Of a stretch of DNA of 64,000 bases, positions 46,061 to 56,773 are shown piece by piece (position 1 is the stretch's first letter; each line of letters starts with the position of its first letter). This DNA comes from Phytobacter diazotrophicus (GTDB taxonomy: Bacteria > Pseudomonadota > Gammaproteobacteria > Enterobacterales > Enterobacteriaceae): contig SMDE01000002.1 of assembly GCA_004346725.1 (NCBI GenBank), forward strand, positions 310,001-374,000, written 5' to 3'. The position numbers were made by a program, and so were the translations under genes. Below the pieces are notes generated by a model that was not told the DNA's origin, searched no databases, and saw nothing but the letters and a program-made list of their open reading frames with translations.

Positions 46061-46969
46061 TTATTCGTATAAAGAAGCCTCGCCTTCCGGACGGGTTTTA
46101 AACCGGCGATGCATCCACAGGTATTGTTCAGGGGCGCGGAGGATTTCATTTTCGATGATTTTATTCATATAAGCGGCTGCGACGACCTCGTTTCCCTCGG
46201 GGTAGCCTGATAATGGATTACTGATATACATCCGATAACCTTTTTTATCGCTCCGTCGGATCATACTCAGAGTGATTAAATCTGCACCAGCAAGTTTTGA
46301 CAGTGCATAGGTTCCATTCGTCGTGGCTGCATTTTTTACGGAGAAAAAGGGGGCGAAAACGCTGCCCTTAGGCCCATAATCCTGATCGGGTGCAAACCAT
46401 ACAGCTTCACCGGCCCTGAGTGCATGGACAAAGCCAGATAAGTTACGTCGATTAATCATGGCCTTATTTGAGCGCATACGTCCTTTTGTCTGAACCCACT
46501 CCATTAATGGATTATTATGTGGGCGATAAGTTGCCATCATCGGATGACATAACCCCATGACTCTTCCGCATAATTCAAGAGACATGAAATGAACGCCGAC
46601 AACCATTACTCCTCTGGTTGCATTGGTCAGGTTTTCAATTCCTTCGACATCAAACCATTTTTTGACTCTCGCATCATTCCAGAACCAGGCCATACCCGTT
46701 TCCATTAGTCCCAGACCAAGAGAAACAAAATTTTTATTAACCATCTGGTTTCGGGCAAATGATGTCATTTCGGGAAAGCAGAGTTCAATATTTCTAATCG
46801 CAATTCCTTCCCGGCGTTTCAGAAAGGGTCTCGATAGTTTTCCAAGGCCAGAGCCCAGCATATGTAATATGGGGTAAGGAAGCTGAACGATAAGCCATAA
46901 CAGGCCCAAACCAGACCATGTAAGCCAGTAACGAGGATGAAGTAAATGATTAGTAAATGGTTGTGACAT
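46061..46969 (-). CDS. lpxP: Lipid A late acyltransferase, LpxP type
   Basis: 302 residues. LpxL/LpxM/LpxP-family inner-membrane acyltransferase. The sequence follows LpxP closely (KKWFDVEGIENL, RGVMVVGVHFMSLELCGRVM, MMATYRPHNNPLMEWVQTKGRMRSNKAMI). LpxP replaces LpxL after cold shock and adds palmitoleate in place of laurate to lipid A. Catalytic HX4E-like motif: HFMSLE. One N-terminal membrane segment (about 15-34). It is not at the usual lpxP locus. If the main lpxP is elsewhere in the genome, this is a paralogue. Start ATG 46969 after AAGGAAAATT. Confidence 0.85.
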   Translation of the reverse strand: MSQPFTNHLLHPRYWLTWSGLGLLWLIVQLPYPILHMLGSGLGKLSRPFLKRREGIAIRNIELCFPEMTSFARNQMVNKNFVSLGLGLMETGMAWFWNDARVKKWFDVEGIENLTNATRGVMVVGVHFMSLELCGRVMGLCHPMMATYRPHNNPLMEWVQTKGRMRSNKAMINRRNLSGFVHALRAGEAVWFAPDQDYGPKGSVFAPFFSVKNAATTNGTYALSKLAGADLITLSMIRRSDKKGYRMYISNPLSGYPEGNEVVAAAYMNKIIENEILRAPEQYLWMHRRFKTRPEGEASLYE

Positions 46970-47518
46970 AATTTTCCTTGATGCAATTGAAGGTAGTAAC
47001 GCATAAGGAAAAAAGGAGAAATTCGTCTTTAGCGATACACATCATGTTAGACAGTTTATGTAGATCTAAATTCAATAAATAAAATTATTTGTCAGCTTCT
47101 GGTAAGAAATCCAGAAGAGCTAAGCGGAAATGTCAAATCAGTGAAATTTTACCGGCGAAAAATAAACCTTGCTATTGCTGGTGTCCGATTAATTACCCTC
47201 TGGATTTTTGATGCTCTCAAATTCAACAGGGTGAAGACGAATATGGGAAAAAATATAAAATAACTTGTAATCGTTTTTGCTGAATAATCAGCCCGGCTTG
47301 AAACATATCCCTGAAACTTGCCGGAAAACGCCTCTTTCGTAGTGTCTCAGTATCTGAGTGGTTCTGTGCGTAACATGAAAGGGGGCTGAGTGATTGTTTA
47401 GAATAAATAATTCTCTGCAAAATTTAAGGGTTATTATCTGCTCTCATACAAACATGGCGGTGTTAAGTCGCGAACATTTATTACTGATTCAGAAATTGAA
47501 TCCCTGATTTATGATACA
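46970..47518. other. Gene-poor A/T-rich interval
   Basis: About 550 bp between lpxP and the small AriR-like gene. A hairpin CTTCTGG / CCAGAAG lies at about 47096-47117. A 65-codon frame on the minus strand (47223-47420) has no ribosome site and no recognised family. It should carry the promoters of the divergent lpxP and 47519 genes. Confidence 0.4.
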
Positions 47519-47776
47519 ATGTCCTTCCATGAGAAATTTATGATGAAATCAGAAGACACCCTTGACTGGTATCCGGCACAGTTACCCCCCGTGAAAATAA
47601 TCCTTGGTGAAGCCGTGCTGGCTGTAGGCAAACAGGGCCGGCCAATAAACACCCGAACCTTACTTGAATATCTGCAGGTGATGCAGGGCAGGCAAAAAAG
47701 ACGTGATGATAAAGTTGCCATGCAGACCGCAATTGATGTTCTCAGGGATAATCAGCGCATTAACGGCAGGCGTTAA
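47519..47776 (+). CDS. Small protein, possibly YmgB/AriR-like
   Basis: 85 residues from ATG 47519; ATGs at 47540 and 47543 are alternatives. A short helical protein (PVKIILGEAVLAVGKQGRPI, NTRTLLEYLQVM, MQTAIDVLRDNQ) that resembles the YmgB/AriR/YcgZ group of small biofilm and acid-stress proteins in pattern (LGEAV...I...LL..L). The match is by eye. Convergent with the giant glucan synthase gene, 19 bp away. Confidence 0.55.
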   Translation: MSFHEKFMMKSEDTLDWYPAQLPPVKIILGEAVLAVGKQGRPINTRTLLEYLQVMQGRQKRRDDKVAMQTAIDVLRDNQRINGRR

Positions 47777-47795
47777 TGCGCATGTTAAGTCAGCG

Positions 47796-50700
47796 TCAGT
47801 TCTGAATGATTTCAACCGTATGATTTTGTCTGTCGTCCAGCAGAGGAATTCTGTCGTCAGGCAGAAGATGACCATCCAGAGTGACCTGATACTCGCCATC
47901 GCCACGTGAGACATTAATCTGATAATGGCTTTCGCCGTATTGGAATGTCATAGAAAAAGATGGCCACTCATCAGGCAACAGTGGATGGATAGTGAAGGCG
48001 GTACCGGACCGTTTTATTCCCAGCAACTCCTCGGTAAGAAGACGCCAGGCCCAGCCAGCTGAACCGGTATACCAGCTCCAGCCTGCTCGTCCGTTATGGG
48101 GAGCGACGCTGTAGACATCGGCGCTCATGACATAAGGCTCGGCTTTATAAATCCCGACCGAATCGGCATTGAGGGTATGATTTATCGGGTTGAGCATGGA
48201 CCAGAGTTGCCAGGCGCGTTTGGCGTTCCCCATGCGGGCAAATGCCATCACAGCCCAGATGGCGCCATGTGTATACTGCCCCCCGTTTTCCCGCACACCG
48301 GGCAGGTAGCCCTGTATGTAACCCGGATTTGGACCGTGGCCATCGAAAGGAGGCGTTAACAGCTTTATCAGTCCCTTCTCGTTATCCACAAGGTGTTTAT
48401 CCAGCGCCTTCATTGCCTGCACGCAGCGGCCCGGCATTGCGGCCCCGGACAATACAGACCAGCTCTGCACAATCGCATCAATACGGCAGTCCTGCGAAGC
48501 TTTCGACCCAAGGGGAGTACCATCATCAAAATACCCGCGTCGGTACCATTCACCATCCCAGGCGTGGGCTTCGAGATTGTGTTGCAGGCGCAGGGCCTGC
48601 GAGCGACACATCAGGGCGATACTGTCGTCCTGCCTGCGCTCCGCCAGCTCCGCGAATCGCTGCAAAATGTCGTACAGGAAGAAGCCCAGCCAGACACTTT
48701 CACCTTTACCTTCAATACCAACCCGGTTCATCCCGTCATTCCAGTCACCCGCCCCCATCAACGGCAGACCATGTTCTCCAAACCTCAGCCCATACTGGAT
48801 AGCCTTGACACAGTGCAACCAGAGTGTCTCTTCGGTGCCGCTGATGACCGGCGTGTCATAGACAGACTCTTCGCCAGGCTGAAGCAGACGTCCTTCCAGA
48901 TAAGGGGTGCGTATTTCCAGAACCTCTTTATCCCCTGTCGTTTCAACATAGTGGCAAACGGCAAGCGGAAGCCAGAGGTAGTCATCGGAACAGCGGGTAC
49001 GCACACCGTTACCGTGAGGCGGGTGCCACCAGTGCTGTACATCACCCTCGATAAATTGCCGTGATGCACACAGTAATATCTGTTCACGCATCCGCTTCGG
49101 ATCGGCTTGGCTCAGTGCCAGCGTGTCCTGTAACTGATCGCGAAAACCAAATGCGCCGCCAGACTGATAGTAACCACTTCGGGCCATAAGGCGACAGGCG
49201 ACGGTCTGATACAACAGCCAGCCATTAACCAGTAAATTTACGGACGTGTCGGGGGTGTTAACCACGATTTTATCGAGCACGTTATGCCAGTGGTTGTGAA
49301 CCCGGTTCAACTCCTGACGGACTGTGTCCTCATTAAGATAATGTGCCAGCGTCTCCTGAGCGCGTGCATGATTCTCATCTGCGCCGAGAATAAAAATAAA
49401 TGTCCTCTGATCCCCATCAATTAAGGTAACCGTCGACTGTACCGCCCCGCAGGGGTCCAGACCGGCTCCCGTTTTGCCTGAAAGCCTGCGCATTTTCAGG
49501 GCACAGGGATCGTGCAGGGAACCATTACGGCCAATAAATTCTCGACGGTCGCCTGTCAGCGAACAATCATTACCGCTGACGGCAAAAAAGGCAGTGCGAC
49601 CGCCACCGTTATCACCGTAAAAATTGTTCGCCAGCACCCCGCAGCCTTGAGGGATAGTGGCTGCCTGAGTCACAATATGGGGGGCTGAGCGGGTTCGCGA
49701 TTCTCCGAGCGTCCACTCTACATAGCCAGTGACGGAGAGTTTTCGTGTCCGTCCCGAAGTGTTACTGAGTGTCAGGATCGCCATTTTGACCGGTGCCTCT
49801 TCGGCGACCAGGATAGTCAGCTCACTGTCTATACCTTTTTCCCGGTGGGCAAAGACACTATAGCCAAAACCATGGCGGGTCAGGTAATCGCCTTGTCCGC
49901 GAACGGGCAAAGCCGTTGGTGACCAGCACTGACCGCTCTCTTCATCACGCAGATAAAACGCTTCGCCGCTGCGATCGCTCACCGGATCGTTTTCCCACGG
50001 CGTTAAGCGGTATTCATGCGCATTTTCATACCAGGAGTAGGCCTGTCCCGCATCTGAAATCACGCTGCCAAAGCGGGAATTTGCCAGTACGTTTGACCAG
50101 GGCGCCGGTGTCAGCGCATTTTCCCGCAGGACAATCTGATACTCCCGACCATCCTGTGAAAACCCACCATACCCATTGAAATGGCATAATTGACTGATAT
50201 CCGGGTTCCAGTCCGTATGTTGGTTACGCTCCCGCACAGCACGTGGAGTGAAGGTTGTGACCGTGGGTTTCAGGGGATGAACGCGCTGGTTAAGCTGCTC
50301 TTTAATGCCACCTGCGCGGTCATCAAGATAAAGACAGGCCACGCTCATCAAAAGCAACTTATCCTCAGCGGAGAGATGCTCGCCATTACGGACGAAAAGT
50401 CCACCCGACTTATCCAGCAGACTGGCCTCAGACCCGGCATAAATTAAATCCATAATCTGATTTTGTAATCCCTGCTGGTAGCCGCCCGGGCTGTTATTGA
50501 GGATAACCAAATCAACATTCAGCCCTTTCTGTCTCCAGTACCGGTGTGCCTGAATCAGTGTGGTAACGGAAGCGATACTTTCCTCGCTGGTAATACTGAG
50601 CAGCACTATCGGCAGATCACCTGATATAGCCCAGCCCCACAGACCTGACTGACCACGCCGGTTTCGGCTGATCGCCGAACCTTCGGCACGCAGCTCCTGG

Positions 50701-53700
50701 ACTGGGTAAAGCACTGCGCTGGCGAGCCGATTAAACAACGTGGCATCATCTTCACTGGCGTTCATCTGACGTAATACCACCAGGCTGTGAGACCATGCCA
50801 GTTCAAAGACGCGATCAGCGATAGGGTAATCGCGGTATTTTTCCAGCAACGCCAGACTTTGCTGGCGGGTATCGCTAATGCCGTAAATGATATCAATCGT
50901 GACCGGCTGCCCCGGCTGTAGAATGATGGTGTGGCGTATCGCCAGTATAGGGTCCAGTACTGACCCCGATGTATTGCTGAGCGCACCTTCGCTCTCTAAT
51001 GCGATGGCATTAACAGGGGTTCTGCCGCGGCCAAGAAATTTTGCCCTGTCTGTTTCAAACGAGACGTCATGACGTTTACCATCATGTACGACCATCATGT
51101 GAAACAGACAGGGGCTCGGCTCATCCGGCGAGCGCGGGCGGCGGTGGCAAAGAATAGCGTCACGCTCAGGATCAAGCTCAGTCTGAATAAACAAATTACT
51201 GAATGCCGGGTGTGCCAGATCGCTGGCATTGGGTGCCAGTACCACTTCGGCATAGGTTGTCAGTTCCAGAGAGCGGGGCTGGCGGCCACGATGAATCAGG
51301 GTGAGCCGCCGCAGTTCGATATCATCCTCCGGGGAGATCACAACCTGAGTTTTGACGCTGAGCCCCCCGAAGGTACGTCTGAATTCAGCGCTAGAATCAG
51401 TAAAGATTACTTCCTCGTCATGTCCGCTGACGCTACCTGTCGGTTGCCACGTATTACTCCACACATCCCCTGTCTGAATATCGCGGATATAGCAGAATGT
51501 TCCCCAGTTATCGCGGGTGGTATCACTGCGCCAGCGCGTAAGCGCAAGATTATTCCAGCGACTGTAACCTCCACCACTCGCTGTCAACATCACATGGTAT
51601 TGGCTGTTGGACAGCAACTGAATATCCGGAGCTGGTGTGTCCACTCCGTTTAATATTCGTGGTTCATAGCGAACGGGTTTGACCCTGCCTGCATGAGATT
51701 CAAAATGACGGCGTGGGCTGTAGAGATCGACCGCATCCGGCACGCGCTCCTGTAACAGGAGACTCGCTGACCGGAAAACCGTACTGGACATGAATCGCTC
51801 AGTCATGGGGGCGTCAAGCAGCACATGGGCAAGTGCCTGAAAAGCCATGCCCTGGTGATGTGCCATCCACGACTGTACCACCGCATAGAACTGACCGGTT
51901 GCGAGGCGTGAGGGGGTATAGTCCAGCGCTTCATAAAAACCGTATTCGCCATGTGCACCATTTTTTTGCAGTCTGACCAGATTCTCACAGGCTTTCTGTG
52001 GTGAAACGAGCAGTGCAAGCAGTGTGGCGTAAGGGGCGACAACCATGTCATCGGCAAGTCCCCTGCGCAGACCGAGGCCTGGCACGCCAAATGCCTGATA
52101 CTGATAATTATGTTGGACATCAAAAGCATGATAACCAGACTCTGATACGCCCCACGGAACCCCGCGTTCTTTCCCCCAGTGAATCTGGCGCATTACCGCC
52201 GACTGACTCATCTCTTCGAGCAGACTGCCAGGCCAGGTGGGCATCACCAGATTCGGCATCAGATATTCAAACATAGAACCGCTCCATGACATCAGGGCAG
52301 TTTCATTATCAATGGCGGTGAACAGTCGACCGAGCGCATACCAGCTTTTAACGGGTAACTGATTGGTCGCGATGGCGAAAAAGCTGGTCAGACGGATTTC
52401 AGATGGCAGGAGATCATAATGGCTCTTGTCAGGCGTATTCGTTTCACAGTTATAACCGACGCTGAGCAGACTGGTTGCTTCGCTGTACAGAAAGGCGAAA
52501 TCCATCCGGGCATGCTCATTCAGTCGCTGCTCAAGCTCGGTGATAATGTTCAGCCGCATTCGGGCCTGCTCCGTCGCTGACGCCGGAGGTGTTCCCTTAC
52601 CGGTAAATGTCGCACGTGCAAGCTCGTTCAGTGTTGGCAGCGTCTGTTCGTTCCAGGATGCAGGTAACCAGCCAAGCAGCATCGACCACTCATGGCAATG
52701 CTGAACCAGTTGATGCACCAGATGTCCTGCCCAGCGCATCTGAAGGGGAGATCCCTGATGGCATTGCGTGGTCAGGTGGTTACACTGGGTGCGCATGTTT
52801 TTCAGCTCACTGAAAAACGCCTGCGCAGAGAGCGACACCGCGTTCTGGCACTGTTTGCGTAGTAGTCGCAGGCTGTCAGGCGGGTTCTCCCCCCACTGTT
52901 TTTCCAGAATATCCAGCGTATCGTTCAGCCCTGACAGTATTTGTTGGCTGTCTGAAACAGGCTGATGACGCATGGCGGACAGCCCTTCACGCAGTGTTAA
53001 CAAATGCCCCGCCATGTTGCCGCTGTCGACGCTCGAGACATAACGTGGGCTGAGAGGGGCCAGCGTGCGGGTGTCATACCAGTTGTAGAGATGGCCCCGG
53101 TAGTGCTCCATTTTATCCAGCGTATCGAGCGTGAGCGATACGCGCCGTAACACTTCTCCGCCGGGCAGGTAGCCAAAGTCCCATGCCGTCAGATTAGCCA
53201 TAAGAGAAAGGCCAATATTGGTAGGGGAAGTTCGATGGGCCACCGCCGGTTGTGGTATCTCCTGGTAATTATCAGGCGCAAGCCAGTTCTCTTTTTCTGT
53301 GGCAAAGGTTTCAAAAAATGCCCAGATTTCGCGGCTTGTCTGGCGTAATAGCTTTTTTTGTTCCTGATTGGGCGAAAACACCTTACGTACGGGCTGGCGA
53401 CTCAGCCAGCTCATCAGCAGCGGCGCCAGACACCATATCAAAGCGATCGGCAAAGCAATCGGCAGCAGTTGCGGTGCCAGGTGCCCGGTCAGTATTGTCA
53501 GTGCCACGCCTCCTGCAACATTCAGCCACATCGCCTGATAAAAATGCGCAACAGTGGGAGTGGACTGAGTGATGTCCTGGCTGTGACTGACCCACTGGCT
53601 GAGATGTCGTCTGCTGACGCCCAGTCGCCATAGCGTCACCGCAATCGCCTTGAGCGAATATCCGACTTCGTGCGGCTGTGTCGCGAAATTAAGGCCGATA

Positions 53701-56378
53701 CCAGACAGACGCTTTAGCGCGCCAGTTCCTGCCAGTAGCAGATGGGGCTTGAGACGGCGACGCAGAGGTTTATGCAGAAGATTATGGGAGATGCTGACCA
53801 GGGCAGGTAGCAGCCATATCAGCGTCAGTACGCCAAGCCAGTAAAAGGGATTGGGTACCCAAAGCAGAGTGAAGAACAGCAATACCAGTAGAGAAGGGGC
53901 CACCAGACTGCGACGCAGATTATCAAACAATTTCCAGTAAGAAAGCGCAGACAGCGGATTCCTGACCCGGCTGCCATCGGCTTTTCTGACGCGTGGTCTC
54001 AGCCAGTTAAGCAGTTGCCAGTCGCCCCTGATCCAGCGTGAACGGCGCGCAACATCTGACAGATAATTATTAGGGTACTGTTCGTAGAGTAAAACTTCAC
54101 TCAGCAGACCCGAACGTGCATAACAACCTTCAAGCAGGTCATGGCTGAGAACCAGATTTTCCGGGCAGGCGTTGGCTGTGGCTTGCATAAAAATATCGAC
54201 ATCGTAAATCCCTTTGCCCACAAACGAACCTTCCCCGAAGAGATCCTGATAGATATCTGAAGACATCATCGAATAGGGGTTATTGCCCGGTACGCTGCTG
54301 CGCAGGGCGGCGTAACGTCCCTGACCGTTGCGTGGTATCTCCTCTGCAAGACCGGGTTGCAGAATACCGAATCCTTTGACTACCCTCTGGCGTATCGGAT
54401 CATACTCAGGCGTATTCAGGGGATGCGCCATTGCTGCGACCAGTTTGTGTGCCGTATCGCGCGGAAGCACCGTATCACTGTCCAGGGTTATGACATATTT
54501 AATGTGACCCGGTAAAAGGTGCGCAGGCATGTCTGCAACGCTGACAAATTGCCCCCCCGGATGGCGCAACCAGTTATTCAGCAACGCCAGTTTCCCCCGC
54601 TTGCGTTCATAGCCCATCCACATTCCTTCCACGGGGTTCCATTCAGGCTGGCGGTGCAGGAGATAAAAACGTGGACGCCCGGAAGGGTAGCGGCGATTGA
54701 GCGCCTGCGTATCAGCAATCGCCTGCCTGAGCAGCGCGTGGTTTTCCGGGGAGGGTTCAGTTACAGAATCAGCGAAATCAGTGAGCAGGGCAAACCTCAG
54801 ATTTTCGCTTTGATTACCCAGCCAGCAAACTTCAAGACTGGTGAGAAGCTGGCTGAAACTTTTGTGGCTGGTCAGCATGCAGGGGATGACGATCATGGTG
54901 GCGCTGTCAGCGGGAATGCCGGCTGAAAAATCCATGCCTGGCAATGGACGAGGAAGGCGAAAACGGGTGGTTGCGTCACTGAGTAAATCACTCATTAACT
55001 GAGTCAGAGCGATAATCAGAGGCAATGCTATCGCGATCAACAGCCAGTCTGCTCCCTGCAGGGCCGTTTCGTGCAATATTGCCGCTGCCGCTGCAGTGGT
55101 CAACAATGCCAGGCTTCCTGGCCATGACAGCAGGGTTATTCGGTTTAAACTGTGCCGCAAGCGTATGAGTCTTGAGGTATCTGCCAGCAGATGAATTTCC
55201 AGCTCCTCCCGACCTTCGCCCGCCAGATAATAGCCAACGTGATGTTCCTGTGTGTCGGGAGTTTTGCTCCCTGAAAGCGCCAGCACCCTGTCAGCAACCT
55301 CAGGCTCGCTGAGTCCACTGTCTCTGGCCAGGATCTCAACAACGTGGCGGTAATGATCACGGGTGTTGAAGTGCATCCGGGGATAGATACCGGCAGGATC
55401 ATTGCGTAATGCCTGTTCGACGACACTTATCGTTTCGGCGAAATCTGCCCAGTCGGTTTCACTCAGTAATCGCAGACCCGCGATACTGTTACTGACAGAT
55501 AGCTGGCTGGCAGCTAGCTGTTGATTGAAGGTATGTATGAGAATGTCTGTGGTGACGCCTTGCTCCCGGAGGCACTGATCAACCCAGGTAAGAGGTAACG
55601 ACAGCGCATTACCATGCCCCTGCAGACGCCGCACCAGCTCTGCGACAAACGCACTGGTTAACGGAGGACGGGAGCGCGCCATATCGGCCACCACCATGAT
55701 TAAATCACCAGGTGCACTCTCTGCACATTCGAAAATCCTGGTTATCCACGTATCCGCCAGGTTTCTGTCCTGCTGAGCTTTAACCACTTCCATGCTGACA
55801 CGACGAAGATTTTCAATCAGCGCCAGGCGCAGCATCCCCGGTAAGGCCCAGACTTCACCTAATGTCAGTGGTGTCACCTGTTGATAGGCAGTGAGATAGC
55901 TGGTCAGGCTGGCGGTATCCCAGCGGCCATCACCATGAGCAATGGCCTCTGATGCAATATTGTAAATTCGCGGGCAATTCAGCGGAGACATCAGTGACGG
56001 AAGTCCTTTACCAAAGCTTTTCGGCAAGTGCTGGCGGACAGTACGGATTTGTTCTTCAATCAGGTAGTAATTGTCCAGCAGCCATTCCCCGGCGGGCATA
56101 ATGCTCGTTTTTTTTCCGAAATTGAGTGCATAGCAGTTTTGGGTGATGACGGCCTCATTGTCGCCAAGTCTTTTCAGAAGGTAATAAGGAGGTTTATCCG
56201 GCGATAATTTATGCGTACGTGCCAGCTTCTGACCATAGCGTTCCATCTGGGCGGTCGAAAAGAGTTCTGATCGCGGATTGTTTTCTCCGGCAGGATCGTT
56301 GGCGGAAAACGTTACGTTTTCGGTGCCATTCATCGGAATACGGGAGCGGTCAAACCACGCCCAGGTTTTCATTTTCAT
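47796..56378 (-). CDS. Giant cyclic beta-1,2-glucan synthase homologue (NdvB/ChvB/Cgs type)
   Basis: 2860 residues, the size of Brucella Cgs and rhizobial NdvB/ChvB. These inner-membrane enzymes make cyclic periplasmic beta-1,2-glucans. Domains by approximate residue: an N-terminal soluble part (1-400); a GT84 glycosyltransferase core (about 450-900) with DSD at about 633 (YVITLDSDTVLPRD) and RSRWIRGDWQLLNW at about 783, flanked by hydrophobic segments near 420-465, 815-860 and 975-1020; a glycoamylase-like domain (about 1070-1480: NWYDTRTLAPLSPRYVSSVD, WGVSESGYHAFD); glycosyltransferase-36-type carbohydrate-binding segments (about 1580-2350); and a GH94-phosphorylase-like end (about 2400-2800, GAGDWNDGMNRVG at about 2546) that sets chain length. 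E. coli lacks this gene and uses OpgGH for periplasmic glucans. Confidence 0.85.
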   Translation of the reverse strand: MKMKTWAWFDRSRIPMNGTENVTFSANDPAGENNPRSELFSTAQMERYGQKLARTHKLSPDKPPYYLLKRLGDNEAVITQNCYALNFGKKTSIMPAGEWLLDNYYLIEEQIRTVRQHLPKSFGKGLPSLMSPLNCPRIYNIASEAIAHGDGRWDTASLTSYLTAYQQVTPLTLGEVWALPGMLRLALIENLRRVSMEVVKAQQDRNLADTWITRIFECAESAPGDLIMVVADMARSRPPLTSAFVAELVRRLQGHGNALSLPLTWVDQCLREQGVTTDILIHTFNQQLAASQLSVSNSIAGLRLLSETDWADFAETISVVEQALRNDPAGIYPRMHFNTRDHYRHVVEILARDSGLSEPEVADRVLALSGSKTPDTQEHHVGYYLAGEGREELEIHLLADTSRLIRLRHSLNRITLLSWPGSLALLTTAAAAAILHETALQGADWLLIAIALPLIIALTQLMSDLLSDATTRFRLPRPLPGMDFSAGIPADSATMIVIPCMLTSHKSFSQLLTSLEVCWLGNQSENLRFALLTDFADSVTEPSPENHALLRQAIADTQALNRRYPSGRPRFYLLHRQPEWNPVEGMWMGYERKRGKLALLNNWLRHPGGQFVSVADMPAHLLPGHIKYVITLDSDTVLPRDTAHKLVAAMAHPLNTPEYDPIRQRVVKGFGILQPGLAEEIPRNGQGRYAALRSSVPGNNPYSMMSSDIYQDLFGEGSFVGKGIYDVDIFMQATANACPENLVLSHDLLEGCYARSGLLSEVLLYEQYPNNYLSDVARRSRWIRGDWQLLNWLRPRVRKADGSRVRNPLSALSYWKLFDNLRRSLVAPSLLVLLFFTLLWVPNPFYWLGVLTLIWLLPALVSISHNLLHKPLRRRLKPHLLLAGTGALKRLSGIGLNFATQPHEVGYSLKAIAVTLWRLGVSRRHLSQWVSHSQDITQSTPTVAHFYQAMWLNVAGGVALTILTGHLAPQLLPIALPIALIWCLAPLLMSWLSRQPVRKVFSPNQEQKKLLRQTSREIWAFFETFATEKENWLAPDNYQEIPQPAVAHRTSPTNIGLSLMANLTAWDFGYLPGGEVLRRVSLTLDTLDKMEHYRGHLYNWYDTRTLAPLSPRYVSSVDSGNMAGHLLTLREGLSAMRHQPVSDSQQILSGLNDTLDILEKQWGENPPDSLRLLRKQCQNAVSLSAQAFFSELKNMRTQCNHLTTQCHQGSPLQMRWAGHLVHQLVQHCHEWSMLLGWLPASWNEQTLPTLNELARATFTGKGTPPASATEQARMRLNIITELEQRLNEHARMDFAFLYSEATSLLSVGYNCETNTPDKSHYDLLPSEIRLTSFFAIATNQLPVKSWYALGRLFTAIDNETALMSWSGSMFEYLMPNLVMPTWPGSLLEEMSQSAVMRQIHWGKERGVPWGVSESGYHAFDVQHNYQYQAFGVPGLGLRRGLADDMVVAPYATLLALLVSPQKACENLVRLQKNGAHGEYGFYEALDYTPSRLATGQFYAVVQSWMAHHQGMAFQALAHVLLDAPMTERFMSSTVFRSASLLLQERVPDAVDLYSPRRHFESHAGRVKPVRYEPRILNGVDTPAPDIQLLSNSQYHVMLTASGGGYSRWNNLALTRWRSDTTRDNWGTFCYIRDIQTGDVWSNTWQPTGSVSGHDEEVIFTDSSAEFRRTFGGLSVKTQVVISPEDDIELRRLTLIHRGRQPRSLELTTYAEVVLAPNASDLAHPAFSNLFIQTELDPERDAILCHRRPRSPDEPSPCLFHMMVVHDGKRHDVSFETDRAKFLGRGRTPVNAIALESEGALSNTSGSVLDPILAIRHTIILQPGQPVTIDIIYGISDTRQQSLALLEKYRDYPIADRVFELAWSHSLVVLRQMNASEDDATLFNRLASAVLYPVQELRAEGSAISRNRRGQSGLWGWAISGDLPIVLLSITSEESIASVTTLIQAHRYWRQKGLNVDLVILNNSPGGYQQGLQNQIMDLIYAGSEASLLDKSGGLFVRNGEHLSAEDKLLLMSVACLYLDDRAGGIKEQLNQRVHPLKPTVTTFTPRAVRERNQHTDWNPDISQLCHFNGYGGFSQDGREYQIVLRENALTPAPWSNVLANSRFGSVISDAGQAYSWYENAHEYRLTPWENDPVSDRSGEAFYLRDEESGQCWSPTALPVRGQGDYLTRHGFGYSVFAHREKGIDSELTILVAEEAPVKMAILTLSNTSGRTRKLSVTGYVEWTLGESRTRSAPHIVTQAATIPQGCGVLANNFYGDNGGGRTAFFAVSGNDCSLTGDRREFIGRNGSLHDPCALKMRRLSGKTGAGLDPCGAVQSTVTLIDGDQRTFIFILGADENHARAQETLAHYLNEDTVRQELNRVHNHWHNVLDKIVVNTPDTSVNLLVNGWLLYQTVACRLMARSGYYQSGGAFGFRDQLQDTLALSQADPKRMREQILLCASRQFIEGDVQHWWHPPHGNGVRTRCSDDYLWLPLAVCHYVETTGDKEVLEIRTPYLEGRLLQPGEESVYDTPVISGTEETLWLHCVKAIQYGLRFGEHGLPLMGAGDWNDGMNRVGIEGKGESVWLGFFLYDILQRFAELAERRQDDSIALMCRSQALRLQHNLEAHAWDGEWYRRGYFDDGTPLGSKASQDCRIDAIVQSWSVLSGAAMPGRCVQAMKALDKHLVDNEKGLIKLLTPPFDGHGPNPGYIQGYLPGVRENGGQYTHGAIWAVMAFARMGNAKRAWQLWSMLNPINHTLNADSVGIYKAEPYVMSADVYSVAPHNGRAGWSWYTGSAGWAWRLLTEELLGIKRSGTAFTIHPLLPDEWPSFSMTFQYGESHYQINVSRGDGEYQVTLDGHLLPDDRIPLLDDRQNHTVEIIQN

Positions 56379-56533
56379 AGAGTTGCTCTGATGCGATGTT
56401 AACGCGCAGGAGCAGTTGCGAAATCAGTTCAGAAACGTTCTCTCAGGATGGGCGTAAGGCATCAGGGATTTAACAGCTGCCGGATTTAACTTAAGTATAG
56501 GATATAGGCTCTGGACTGCCGTTTCTGGTTGAG

Positions 56534-56698
56534 CTAGCGTCGGGAGATAAACAGCGCCTTACATCCGGGGCAAAGCATGGCCTGATTACGCCTGATTTTT
56601 GACAGCGGTTGCGCTGATTTTAAACCACAAACAGGGCAGACGGCGGTCGACGTACCGCTTAAGAGTTTCATTGCGTAATTGATAACAGACATAACCAT
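56534..56698 (-). CDS. Small zinc-ribbon protein, YnfU-like
   Basis: 54 codons from ATG 56698 (second ATG two codons later, 56692). Two CxxC pairs: AVCPVCGLKSAQPLSKIRRN and MLCPGCKALF, a double-CxxC zinc ribbon. AAAGG lies upstream. The pattern (CPVC...QPLSKI...LxCPxCxxxF) resembles small proteins found near csp genes in E. coli; I use YnfU-like as a tentative label. It neighbours cspH and another csp gene here. Confidence 0.6.
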   Translation of the reverse strand: MVMSVINYAMKLLSGTSTAVCPVCGLKSAQPLSKIRRNQAMLCPGCKALFISRR

Positions 56699-56773
56699 TA
56701 ACCTTTCAATGAATGAACTTCACCGTATCACATGTGGTTAAGTTTTAATCTATTTATTTTGAGACACTCAAAT

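Noticed and set aside
47223-47420. 65-codon minus-strand frame
   Set aside because: No ribosome site, no family, located in an A/T-rich intergenic region.
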